Below are positions 17,928 to 25,690 of a stretch of DNA of 64,000 nt, one piece after another; the first letter of the stretch is position 1; each line of letters opens with the position of its first letter. Both the position numbers and the translations under genes were made by a program. Source of the DNA: Streptomyces zagrosensis (GTDB lineage Bacteria > Actinomycetota > Actinomycetes > Streptomycetales > Streptomycetaceae); the NCBI RefSeq assembly GCF_014203645.1, contig NZ_JACHJL010000027.1, positions 1-64,000 on the forward strand. The letters run 5' to 3'. Under the pieces are notes generated by a model. The model ran no database searches. It was not told the origin of the DNA and saw only the letters and a program-made list of their open reading frames with translations.

Positions 17928-18688
17928 CGGGGTGCCTCCAGCGCGCTGGCCACCCGGCGCAACCTGGTGGCCAATCGTTCCCGCATGGTGGTGGTGCCCG
18001 TGCCCCGCAGCCGCTGGACGTTCTCGATGTCGCGCAGGGCCGCGGCGAGCGCGTAGAAGTCAGTGCCGGAGCGGGTGATGGTGCTCAGCGGCCCATCACC
18101 GGCGGCGGGCGTGGCGGTCGAACGGCGCTCCGCCTCCTGCGCGGTGATCGCGTAGTCCTCGTGGTCGATGCCGTAACCGGTGTTGGCGGCCAAGATGGTC
18201 AGTGGCGCGGTGCCCCGGTTGGAAAACGAATGGGGCATCATCTCCGGGATACGGATCATCACCCCTGGTACCAGGGGCACTTGGCTGACTTCGGATCGTT
18301 CCGCGTCGTAGAGGCCACACGCGGCGTGGCCGAGGCTGAGCACGAAGTGCTCACCGCCGTGAGCGTGTGGTGTGAAGGCGCTGCGCGGGCCGACGACACC
18401 GAGCTTGACGGTGGCGTTGGACGGTCGCTCGGGTGAGGTGCCGGCGTCCCCGACGAGGTAGTGGGCGAACTGGCCGTCGTCGATGAAGCGGAGGAAGTCC
18501 CGCTCTGGGCCGAGCTCTCGGGCGCCGCCCCGGTCGGCAAAGGCGATGCCGCCATCGGGCCTCAGCGCGTACAACTCCACGCCGTCCGGCAGCCGTGCGG
18601 CCAGCTTCCTCAGATGCCGAAGCCCTTCCGAGGCGTAGGCCTTTGGTACGCCGTCACGTGGCGCCCCGTCATGCGATATACCGGACAT
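17924..18688 (-). CDS. Cupin-domain protein, first gene of the TOPRIM-like operon
   Basis: A 254-residue protein. The central double-stranded beta-helix carries a plausible metal site: PHAHGGEHFVLSLG (His, His, Glu) in motif 1 and IPEMMPHSFSNRG (His) in motif 2. A helical C-terminus (ALAAALRDIENVQ) follows. Cupins of this type bind a small ligand or metal and may be enzymes or sensors; nothing fixes which. The ATG at 18688 follows a GGGGGG ribosome site and lies just downstream of the perfect inverted repeat at 18712. The stop overlaps the GTG of the next gene, so it is the head of a five-gene coupled chain. Confidence 0.8.
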   Translation of the reverse strand: MSGISHDGAPRDGVPKAYASEGLRHLRKLAARLPDGVELYALRPDGGIAFADRGGARELGPERDFLRFIDDGQFAHYLVGDAGTSPERPSNATVKLGVVGPRSAFTPHAHGGEHFVLSLGHAACGLYDAERSEVSQVPLVPGVMIRIPEMMPHSFSNRGTAPLTILAANTGYGIDHEDYAITAQEAERRSTATPAAGDGPLSTITRSGTDFYALAAALRDIENVQRLRGTGTTTMRERLATRLRRVASALEAPR

Positions 18689-18711
18689 CAAGCCCCCCAG
18701 GTGTCCTCTGT

Positions 18712-18725
18712 ATGCGCAAGCGCAT
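18712..18725. promoter_or_regulatory. Perfect inverted repeat (ATGCGC-AA-GCGCAT), candidate operator of the cupin operon
   Basis: Six-base arms separated by AA, 24 bases upstream of the cupin start codon and thus near the expected transcription start. The position fits a repressor site controlling the whole coupled operon. The regulator is unknown and no regulator gene lies next to it. Confidence 0.4.
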
Positions 18726-19347
18726 CGTAAGCCGCTGATCCACACTGCGGGAGCGTACGGACCGATTCGTTGGCCAACTGATGCGCCGACGTACGGTGAA
18801 CGGCGAGGCAGGTACGCCATCACACCCAGCCGGAACGCCCCGCTCCACGCCCCGCTCCACGCCGCGCATGCCGTCCATTGCCTGCTCGTCGCTGCCTGGC
18901 GTTGGTCGTATGGGGGGCCATGACGTGTTTGTGCAACGCCTGTTGTCGGTTGTACGGGGCGGCGTCGCGGCCCAGGGCACTGGGACGACCGGCCGACGAC
19001 GCGAGGCCGCTCGGCCCGGCCCAGCGGGGGCATATCCCGGGCTCTCACGACGGACGCCGGGCCGGAGATTTACGCGGCCATGGAAGGCCGATGATCGCTC
19101 AAAGTTACCATTGCTCAGCTCATTGTCAGTGGCGCGTGGTCTGATGGTGGAACGACACAGGGAGGCACCCGCCGGCCGGGCGGGGGTGGCTGTGCTGTGT
19201 CGGAGCGCAGGGCAAGCAGTAGCGACAGGGAACGGGGTGGCGAAGGTGCGAGGTGTGGGGGCGGCTGCGGCCTACGAGGGGTGTGAGGGCGGCAGGTTCG
19301 GCCCGGGCGGTCGGCCGGGCAGCAGGCCACTGACGAGGAGATGGGGC
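18726..19347. other. Non-coding stretch without recognised content
   Basis: About 620 bases between the divergent cupin operon and the small gene before the Mrr-type nuclease. Several frames are open because of high GC, but none has a ribosome site, a signal sequence or a recognisable motif. It presumably holds the promoters of both flanking units. A short repetitive run (CCGCTCCACGCC twice) lies near 18840. Confidence 0.5.
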
Positions 19348-19626
19348 GTGATCGTGGCCACCACAGACGAGATGCATGACGACGGCGGGCCTCAGCCAGC
19401 CGGACGGCTGGCTCCGATGAGCAGCGGGCAAACGGCCTTGGCACCTGGACCCGTCGTACGGTTTCCGGGAGCGCCCCCGCGGCGGCTGCGCAGGGCATCG
19501 CAGCCCGCGTCGCGAGACGGCTGCGAAGGGCGCGAACGGGGTGGGGGCGAACGGAGTAGGAGGCAGCGTGCCCGGCAACTGCGGTTCGCCGCAGCCGTCG
19601 CGGCCGGGCAGGAGGGCATCCGATGA
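19348..19626 (+). CDS. Small hypothetical protein overlapping the nuclease gene
   Basis: GTG at 19348 with GAGGAG eight bases upstream opens a 92-codon frame. The predicted product has an acidic start (TTDEMHDDG) and a strongly basic Arg-rich end (ERSRRQRARQLRF). No family is recognised and no membrane span is present. Its TGA overlaps the ATG of the following endonuclease gene, suggesting translational coupling. It could be a leader frame rather than a functional protein; GC-rich DNA leaves long frames open by chance. Confidence 0.35.
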   Translation: MIVATTDEMHDDGGPQPAGRLAPMSSGQTALAPGPVVRFPGAPPRRLRRASQPASRDGCEGRERGGGERSRRQRARQLRFAAAVAAGQEGIR

Positions 19627-20396
19627 GCCCCCGGCCCGCCCGCCGGCCGGCGCGTCGCCCTCCGCACAGACCCGCGCGCCGTCCCGCACGTCGCCCCGCA
19701 CGCCGTCTCGCACGTCGTCCCGCACGTCGGGGCGCCGCCCGTGGACGGCGTCAGAGTAGATCGTCAGAGCGGCGAAATCAGCGACTGCTGGGCGCCGTTG
19801 TCGCGATCGTCGTGGTAGTCGGTCTCGTCCAATGGCTTGTCGCGCACTGGTGGGTGTTGATCGTCCTCGTCGTTTTGGCAGCAGTGGCCGGGGTGGCCTG
19901 GCAGCAGCGGTCTCAGCAGCGAGCCCAGTGGGAGCAGGCGCGCGCCGGCGCGTTGCGATGGGGACTGGCGGAGATCGACGCGCTGCATCACAGCGAGTTC
20001 GAATTTGCGGTCCGTGACCTGATGCGCCGGGACGGCTGTAGGGCGGAGCGCATTGGAGGCGCCGGAGACGACGCCTGCGACGTCAAGGCAGTGGACCCGG
20101 CGGGTCGCGTTTGGGCGATCCAGTGCAAACATCGCAGGGACGGGGATCGCGGTTCGTCGGTCGGCGTTGGCGTGCTCCAGCAGGTCAACGGCACCGCCCG
20201 GCAAGTCCATGGCGCCGATGTCGCGGTCGTCCTGACCAACGGCCGGTTCTCCGCACCGGCCGTCCCCTGGGGCAAGACCCACCGCATCCACCTCATAGAC
20301 CGTCGCCTGCTCGGCACCTGGGCCGCCGGCTCCCGCCCCCTGTGGGAGCTCATAGACAACGTGCCGCCCCCGCGACGTCCCGCCGGCCCGCCGTGA
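19623..20396 (+). CDS. Membrane-anchored Mrr-type restriction endonuclease
   Basis: A 257-residue protein. The first about 50 residues are tandem RPARR-type Arg/Pro repeats, two adjacent membrane spans follow (LLGAVVAIVVVVGLVQWLV, then LIVLVVLAAVAGVAW), and the C-terminal half is a PD-(D/E)xK nuclease of the Mrr_cat family. In that half FEFAVRDLMRRDGC is the leading helix, DDACDVKAV gives the Asp, and WAIQCKH gives the Q-x-K of the Mrr variant. Such anchored Mrr proteins are thought to cut modified or incoming DNA near the membrane; the target here is unknown. The Arg repeats come from short tandem DNA repeats. No methyltransferase partner for restriction-modification is adjacent. Confidence 0.85.
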   Translation: MSPRPARRPARRPPHRPARRPARRPARRLARRPARRGAARGRRQSRSSERRNQRLLGAVVAIVVVVGLVQWLVAHWWVLIVLVVLAAVAGVAWQQRSQQRAQWEQARAGALRWGLAEIDALHHSEFEFAVRDLMRRDGCRAERIGGAGDDACDVKAVDPAGRVWAIQCKHRRDGDRGSSVGVGVLQQVNGTARQVHGADVAVVLTNGRFSAPAVPWGKTHRIHLIDRRLLGTWAAGSRPLWELIDNVPPPRRPAGPP

Positions 20397-20510
20397 CCTG
20401 CCTCGGGGCGAATGTGCACATGCGCTTTCGCCCGCGGGTACACCGCGGTTGGCGTCACCGGACCGTTCGCCACGATCAAGACCGGACCACCGAAACAGGG
20501 AGGGTAGGAC

Positions 20511-21323
20511 ATGACGCAGGACCGCCCCACACCATTCCCACTGGATACTTCGACGGCACACCCGGCGCGGGTGTACGACTACATCCTGGGCGGCAAGACC
20601 AACTATCCGGCGGACCAAGACGCTGGCCGGGCGATGTGTGGCGGCTGGCCTTCGCTCCCGATCTCGATGTGGCAGAACCGAGACTTCATGGGGCGTGCGG
20701 TCGCCTATCTCGCGCGCGAGCACGGCATCCGCCAGTATCTCGACATCGGCACGGGCATCCCTACCCCACCCAATCTGCACGAGATCGCCCAGGGTGTCGC
20801 GCCGGACAGCCGAGTTGTCTACGTCGATAACGACCCCATCGTGCTGACCCATGCGCAAGCCCTGCTGGACAGCACCCGGCAGGGGCGCACCAGCTTCCTA
20901 CGGGCCGACCTCCGCAATCCGGACAGCATCATCTCGTCCCCCGAGGTTCGCGACACCCTGGACCTGTCTCAGCCAACGGTCCTGAGCGTCATCGCCGTCG
21001 TTCACTTCCTTACGGACGCCGACGATCCGTACGGCATCGTGCGGCGGCTGATGGATGCGCTGCCCAGCGGGAGTTTTCTCGCCTTGACCACTGCCACGGC
21101 CGACTCGGCTCCGCGGGAAATGACCGCCGTGGCCCGGGAGTACACCCGGCGCAACATGACGCTGCGGCTACGCTCGCACGAGCAGTCGCGTGCGTTCTTC
21201 ACCGGCCTTGATCTGGTGGAACCTGGCGTGGTCCTGGTGCATCACTGGCACCCCGGGCCCGGTCAGGTCGATGTCCCCGACCACGATGTTGCGATGTATG
21301 GCGGCGTGGCGCGTAAGGCATAG
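20511..21323 (+). CDS. SAM-dependent methyltransferase, Methyltransf_19 (DUF574) family
   Basis: A 270-residue protein of the family abundant in streptomycetes. The signature N-terminus is HPARVYDYILGGKTNYPAD, followed by RQYLDIGTGIPT as motif I, VVYVDNDPIVLTHAQ as the acidic ribose contact, and LSVIAVVHFLTD. Members are probably small-molecule methyltransferases of secondary metabolism, but few have been characterised. ATG at 20511 preceded by GGGAGGG. It follows the nuclease gene by 114 bases without overlap, so it may have its own promoter. Confidence 0.92.
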   Translation: MTQDRPTPFPLDTSTAHPARVYDYILGGKTNYPADQDAGRAMCGGWPSLPISMWQNRDFMGRAVAYLAREHGIRQYLDIGTGIPTPPNLHEIAQGVAPDSRVVYVDNDPIVLTHAQALLDSTRQGRTSFLRADLRNPDSIISSPEVRDTLDLSQPTVLSVIAVVHFLTDADDPYGIVRRLMDALPSGSFLALTTATADSAPREMTAVAREYTRRNMTLRLRSHEQSRAFFTGLDLVEPGVVLVHHWHPGPGQVDVPDHDVAMYGGVARKA

Positions 21324-21719
21324 CCACCGGGGCAGGTTTGGCCAGGCGCAGTGATCCGCCACTTCGCCCTGCCGCAGTGCGGCCTTTGATCCTGAGCGCG
21401 TCCCATGCCCCTTGACCGGTGCCGACCCGTCGCCGCGCGTTGCGGAAGGTGTCTTCTGCGGGGGAGAGCGTCGGGCTGTCCCGTGCGGCCAGTGAGCGAC
21501 GCTGTGAGCGCGGCGCGAGGCGTCCGTTCGTCCGGCCCGTCTGCACCCACCATGCGGACACGGAGGTAGCAGTGGCCGGACGAACTTCCTTCAGCAGATG
21601 GCGGTAGGGGCGGACGCGCCGGGCCCTACGGTCAGCGAGCCATGCGCTAGCAGCGCAGGCCGTGGATCGGTCGCGGGCTGGCGTACGGGCTCGGGCACGT
21701 GGCTATCGGTCAGAGCTGC
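21324..21719. other. Intergenic region without recognised gene
   Basis: About 400 bases between convergent genes (methyltransferase and protease). An 11-codon frame starting GTG at 21572 has GGAGG close upstream but no recognised homologue. Nothing else is supported. Confidence 0.45.
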
Positions 21720-22991
21720 CTAGCGGGCGGCTGCCTGCGGCGGTTGGTTGTTGTCGATGTCGCCCTTGATCTGGTCGTACACCAGTGAGATGCGCGTTCC
21801 CCAGTTGGGGCAGCCGCCGAGGTGGTGCAGGGCGATGACCTTGTGCGAGGAGGCGGCCAGTACGGGCGAACCCGAGTTGCCGCCCGAGGTGTCGCACCGA
21901 TAGCCGGTGTTGACTCCGGACGACACGGTGTCGATCTTGCAGGTGGCACCGCCCTGGGACTCCTCGTAGACAGACAGCCGCTTGGGCTTGGTGTCACCGT
22001 GGCCCGGTATGTAGATGCGCTCGCCCGCCTTGGGGGTACGCGGCTCCAGATAGAGCGTCCCGAACTGCTGTATCTTCTCGAAGCTGTTGACGCTGAAGAG
22101 CGCGTAGTCGAGGGCGTTGAGCCCGCTCAGCTTGAGCAGCTGCTGACCGCTGACCTTGGTGCCGGGGCGCGGGTTGTTGCCGCCGCAGGTCGCGCACTGG
22201 TAGTCGAACTGGAACTCGCTGGAGCGCAGGTCCGCCTCGCTCTCCATGCAGTGCTGGTTGGTGAGCATCCGGTTGGTATTGCCTACCCGCCAGGCGGTGC
22301 AGTGGCCTGTGCCCCTGAGCAGTTGCCGCGCTACCGCATTGCCGCGGGCGTACTCGACCGGGTGGCTGGTCTGGTAGCAAGCGACGTCCCTTCGCGCGTC
22401 GCTGCCGCATACGCTCTTGGGTGACGGGGCGCGCACGGCCCGCTCGGTGGCGTCGAGACCACGGAAGTAGGTGTCGATCTCCACGCCGTAGCCGCGGCGG
22501 GCGAGCCGATCGGCGTCCCGGGCCCCTGTCGCGTGCAGGGTCACGACCGCGGTGTCGCCGTCGATCGACAGGGCGGCGAAGCCGGCGTCACCGTGTTCGG
22601 TGTAGTCAGAGCCGCGGCTGCGGTCGGCGTAATAGGTGTGCACCTCGCGTCGGTCCGGGGAGGCCACGGTCACCCGGTCGTTGCCGACGAGCTTGAGCGC
22701 GGCGAAGTGCACCTTCACGTAGGACGAACCGGGCGAGCGGATCTCCTGGCTCCAGGACCGCCCAGCGCTGCCGTATCGCAAGGCCACATCGGCCGTCCGC
22801 TCGGTACCGGCGGCGGCTACCGAAGGTGCTGAAGAGGGTGCTGTCGAGCGGGTGGACGAGGACGCCGCCGGCGCGGTGTCGTGCCGTGCCGCCGAGGCGT
22901 GCGGGGACGCAGGGCCGAAGCTGACGGCCACAAGACCGGTTGCCGCGACCATGAGGCCGACGACACGGCCCCAACGTCTGGTGGATACCAT
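21720..22991 (-). CDS. Secreted trypsin-like serine endopeptidase (S1 fold)
   Basis: Exported protein of 423 residues. A signal peptide (GRVVGLMVAATGLVAVSFG) and a Ser/Ala/Thr-rich linker precede a beta-rich propeptide-like domain (about 60-200, ending near AVRAPSPKSVCG) and a trypsin-like catalytic domain. The triad is visible: His in MLTNQHCMES, Asp in NALDYALFSV, Ser in TSGGNSGSPVL. Cys pairs around ATCGGN and GATCKI suggest disulfides. The start at 22991 has AAGGAG six bases upstream; the frame extends far beyond it through low-complexity DNA that is not protein-like. It lies divergent from the membrane gene at 23315 across a repeat-rich gap. Confidence 0.9.
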   Translation of the reverse strand: MVSTRRWGRVVGLMVAATGLVAVSFGPASPHASAARHDTAPAASSSTRSTAPSSAPSVAAAGTERTADVALRYGSAGRSWSQEIRSPGSSYVKVHFAALKLVGNDRVTVASPDRREVHTYYADRSRGSDYTEHGDAGFAALSIDGDTAVVTLHATGARDADRLARRGYGVEIDTYFRGLDATERAVRAPSPKSVCGSDARRDVACYQTSHPVEYARGNAVARQLLRGTGHCTAWRVGNTNRMLTNQHCMESEADLRSSEFQFDYQCATCGGNNPRPGTKVSGQQLLKLSGLNALDYALFSVNSFEKIQQFGTLYLEPRTPKAGERIYIPGHGDTKPKRLSVYEESQGGATCKIDTVSSGVNTGYRCDTSGGNSGSPVLAASSHKVIALHHLGGCPNWGTRISLVYDQIKGDIDNNQPPQAAAR

Positions 22992-23183
22992 CACACACTC
23001 CTTCGTGTGGGGGGACAACGGGTGTGGGGCGGGCGCCGGCCGGTACGTCCTTGCGCACAAGGCCGTACGCCGCCGCTGCGGAGCCTGGCACAACCGGCCG
23101 TCCCAGAGAACTGCCAACTGGCCATAACCTTTTGCCAGTCCGCCACCCGCCATCCAGTGAGCCCATCGGGCACCGACCGAGAG

Positions 23184-23293
23184 GCCGGTCTGGTCTGGTC
23201 TGGTCTGATCTGGTCGGGTAGGGGCGACCCAGGGGGAGCCCCGGCGGGGGCAGCGGCAGGATGGCTGGTGAGTGAGTGAGTGAGTGAGTGAGG
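23184..23293. repeat. Two microsatellites in the divergent intergenic region
   Basis: Bases 23184-23217 hold a five-base tandem repeat (GGTCT, four clean copies and a degenerate fifth). Bases 23268-23293 hold a four-base GTGA repeat of about six copies. Because GTG is a start codon, the GTGA tract lays start codons in several frames just upstream of the membrane-protein gene. Both tracts could vary in length by slippage and change promoter spacing between the divergent genes. Confidence 0.8.
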
Positions 23294-23314
23294 GAGGGCG
23301 GCGGGGGAGTGTGC

Positions 23315-24043
23315 GTGAGCGTGACCGGCGGGACCGATGGCTCGACGGGCCCGAGCGATGACGCGCGTACGCAGGGCAGCCTGCGTACGCAGCGCAGCCA
23401 GACGCACGAGCGCACGCCCGGTGATGCGGGCAGCGACGGGGGAACGACCGCCGCCTTGGCATCGCGGTCGCGCTCGCCGTTCCTCAGCGTTCCTCAGCAC
23501 TTGCTGTGGGCCCTGCTCATTCCGCTGTTGAGCACCGTGGCGGGCTGGTCCGGGCAGTACCCGCACGGCTTGTGGCTGGCGGCTCCGCTGGCACTGGGCA
23601 CGGTGTGCGCGGCCGGCTTCATAGCGGGCGGGCGATGGCACCGGCCGGGCGCGGCAACCCTTGCCTGCGTCGCGGCATGTGCCCTGGTGCTCTTTGCCGG
23701 GCCGGCCCTCTATGACCTGTACGCGAAGCGCGTGGGCGACCAGTTGGACGCCATGGTCACCCAGACCGGACAGCGGCGGAACGCCAAGGGCACCACCATG
23801 GAGACCTGCACGGTGATCGACACCTCGGGCGCGGTGCACCGCATCTCTGAGCAACAGAACTGCTCCGGGCAATTCAAGCCGGGCCAGCGGGTCATCTTGT
23901 ACAAGGACCCCGCGGGACTCCTCGACCCGTACATCGAGGAACCGGACCAGCAGGCGCTCGACACCACGGGCCTGGGGATATCGGCCGCGCTGTTCGCCGT
24001 CACCAGCGGGGCTCTCTTGTACGGGGGCCAGCGAAGGCGCTGA
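23315..24043 (+). CDS. Multi-span membrane protein of unknown function
   Basis: About 242 residues, not recognised. A polar Ser/Thr/Arg lead of about 60 residues is followed by three close membrane spans (LLWALLIPLLSTVAGW, LWLAAPLALGTVCAAGF, LACVAACALVLFAGPAL). A roughly 85-residue extracytoplasmic-type loop carries two Cys (METCTVID and QQNCSGQF, possibly a disulfide), and a last span is LGISAALFAVTSGALLYG. GTG at 23315 is chosen for GGGGGAG five bases upstream, but several GTG codons around 23288-23321 are possible. Confidence 0.65.
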   Translation: MSVTGGTDGSTGPSDDARTQGSLRTQRSQTHERTPGDAGSDGGTTAALASRSRSPFLSVPQHLLWALLIPLLSTVAGWSGQYPHGLWLAAPLALGTVCAAGFIAGGRWHRPGAATLACVAACALVLFAGPALYDLYAKRVGDQLDAMVTQTGQRRNAKGTTMETCTVIDTSGAVHRISEQQNCSGQFKPGQRVILYKDPAGLLDPYIEEPDQQALDTTGLGISAALFAVTSGALLYGGQRRR

Positions 24044-24153
24044 GCCGAGGGCGACAAACAGCCCCACAGCCGTAGCCAACCGGGCGGGCGGCCGTTATGC
24101 AGGAGCCGGGAACGCGAAGGGTTGTGCCTTCGCCGTTGGCGGTAATAGGTCTG

Positions 24154-24192
24154 GACCTAGGTGGCGGCGCGCGTCATGCTTTTTGACCTAGG
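24154..24192. promoter_or_regulatory. Direct repeat of GACCTAGG, candidate operator of the lactonase gene
   Basis: GACCTAGG occurs at 24154-24161 and 24185-24192, 31 bases apart (about three helical turns), each with the palindromic core CCTAGG, 36 bases before the lactonase ATG. CTAG is rare in this genome type, so two exact copies are notable. Regulator unknown. Confidence 0.35.
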
Positions 24193-24227
24193 CATGTCAT
24201 ACCTCTGGTGTCGAAAGGTCCCCCATT

Positions 24228-25439
24228 ATGTCCCTCTCCCCACAGGAGCGCCCTCGCCGCGTCACCCTCGGTTCGGGCATCGGACGCCGCTCGTTCGTCG
24301 GTTCAGTGGGCGCCGGCGTGCTGGGCGCCACGGCGCTCGGCGCTGGAGTCTCCGCCGCGCAGGCCCTTCCGGCCCCCTCTCGCCAGCGACGCGACGCCGA
24401 CCTGCGATACGCGTTCCTTGGTACGTACGGCAGCGGGATCATCTCCTGCACCTACGACACGGCGACCGGTGCGCTGACCAAAAAGGGAGGCTTTCCCGGG
24501 GTCGTCAACCCCTCCTTCCTGGCGCTGAGCCCCAGCGGCAAGGTGCTCTACTCGCTGGACAACGGCGGCCGGGAAGGGGCAGTACGTGCCTTCACCATCG
24601 GCGCGGGCGGCGCGCTGACCGCACTGGGCCCGGCGCGGTCCACGGGCGGCGCCAACGTCACCCACCTGTCGGTGCACCCCACCGGCCGCCACCTGCTCAG
24701 CGCGAACTACGGAGCCGGCAGCATCGCCGCTCACACCCTCAACAGCGACGGCAGCGTGGGCGCGCGCACATCGCTCGTTCAGCACACTGGCTCCGGCCCC
24801 GACCCCACCCGCCAGGAGGGCCCGCACGCGCACCAGATCCTCACCGACCCGGCGGGCGCCTACGTCTTCGCTGTAGACCTGGGCACCGACAAGGTGTACA
24901 CCTACCGGCTCGTGGCCGGGTCCGGCACGCTCAGGCCGGTGTCCGAGGCGAAGTCGGTGCCGGGCGCCGGCCCCCGGCACATGGTCTTCCACCCCACGGC
25001 CCCCTACGCCTATGTGGCCAACGAGTTGAACAGCACCATCAGCATCTATGCCTACAACACGTCGACCGGTGTGCTGACCCGCGGCGAGAGTCAGCCGACG
25101 CTCCCTGGCGGCTCCGACCCAGGCACGCGTAACTACCCGGCCGAGGTGGTGATCTCGGCCGATGGCCGGTTCGTCTACCTCTCCAACCGCGGCCACGAAA
25201 GCGTCGCGCGATTTGCCGTCACCAACGGCGGAGCCGGTCTGCGCCTGGTGGACACGGTGCCGTGCGGTGGGTCCTGGCCCCGGCACATCAGCCTCTCGCC
25301 GGCGGGCACGGTGCTCTTCGCGGCCAACCAGTACGGACGTACGGTCGGCACCTTCACCGTGCACCGGGAAACCGGTGCACTCACCTCCTCCGGAACGCCC
25401 TTCGCCACCGTTTCCTCGGGCTGTGTCCTGCCCGTCTGA
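24228..25439 (+). CDS. Tat-exported lactonase-family protein (seven-bladed beta-propeller, 6-phosphogluconolactonase type)
   Basis: A 403-residue protein with a twin-arginine signal (GRRSFVGSVGAGVLGATALG, cleaved near AQALP) and a beta-propeller of the Lactonase family. Repeated blades carry N-P-S-F-L-A-L-S-P-S-G, HLSVHPTGRHLLSANYG, PRHMVFHPTAPYAYVANEL and PRHISLSPAGTVLFAANQYG. The family contains 6-phosphogluconolactonases and muconate-cycloisomerase-like lactonases; an exported form probably hydrolyses another lactone, or only binds one. The start has AAAGG upstream. It is single and ends before a perfect hairpin shared with the convergent chitinase gene. Confidence 0.9.
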   Translation: MSLSPQERPRRVTLGSGIGRRSFVGSVGAGVLGATALGAGVSAAQALPAPSRQRRDADLRYAFLGTYGSGIISCTYDTATGALTKKGGFPGVVNPSFLALSPSGKVLYSLDNGGREGAVRAFTIGAGGALTALGPARSTGGANVTHLSVHPTGRHLLSANYGAGSIAAHTLNSDGSVGARTSLVQHTGSGPDPTRQEGPHAHQILTDPAGAYVFAVDLGTDKVYTYRLVAGSGTLRPVSEAKSVPGAGPRHMVFHPTAPYAYVANELNSTISIYAYNTSTGVLTRGESQPTLPGGSDPGTRNYPAEVVISADGRFVYLSNRGHESVARFAVTNGGAGLRLVDTVPCGGSWPRHISLSPAGTVLFAANQYGRTVGTFTVHRETGALTSSGTPFATVSSGCVLPV

Positions 25440-25585
25440 CGGTGCGTATGGGCGTGTGGGCGTGTGGGCGAGGTGGCGGGCCCGTTGGTCGTTGCCGGTC
25501 AGGGGCGGTGGCTGCGAGGTCGCGCCCCCGGCGCCGCCAAGCGTGGGCAAGCGGTATGCGTGAGCAGTCCCACGGCGATGCGGAA

Positions 25586-25620
25586 CCGATGTCCGGCAGG
25601 ACGAACCTGCCGGACATCGG
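25586..25620. terminator. Perfect bidirectional hairpin terminator
   Basis: Fifteen-base arms (25586-25600 and 25606-25620) pair without mismatch around a five-base loop, between the convergent lactonase (ends 25439) and chitinase (ends 25691) genes. It can serve both. Confidence 0.8.
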
Positions 25621-25690
25621 TGCGCCGCGATGGGCGGAGAGGCGAAAGCAGTGGAGTTGCCGAGCAGTTGGAGGAAGAGTCAGGAACAGA

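Noticed and set aside
18781-19347. 5' part of a long plus-strand frame before the small ORF at 19348
   Set aside because: No start with a ribosome site, composition irregular and no recognisable sequence; only the last 92 codons are kept, at low confidence.
21572-21607. 11-codon frame with GGAGG upstream
   Set aside because: Could be a leader peptide, but there is no downstream plus-strand gene to control and no recognisable motif.
23184-23293. Short repeats considered as CRISPR-like
   Set aside because: Units are four and five bases without spacers; they are microsatellites.
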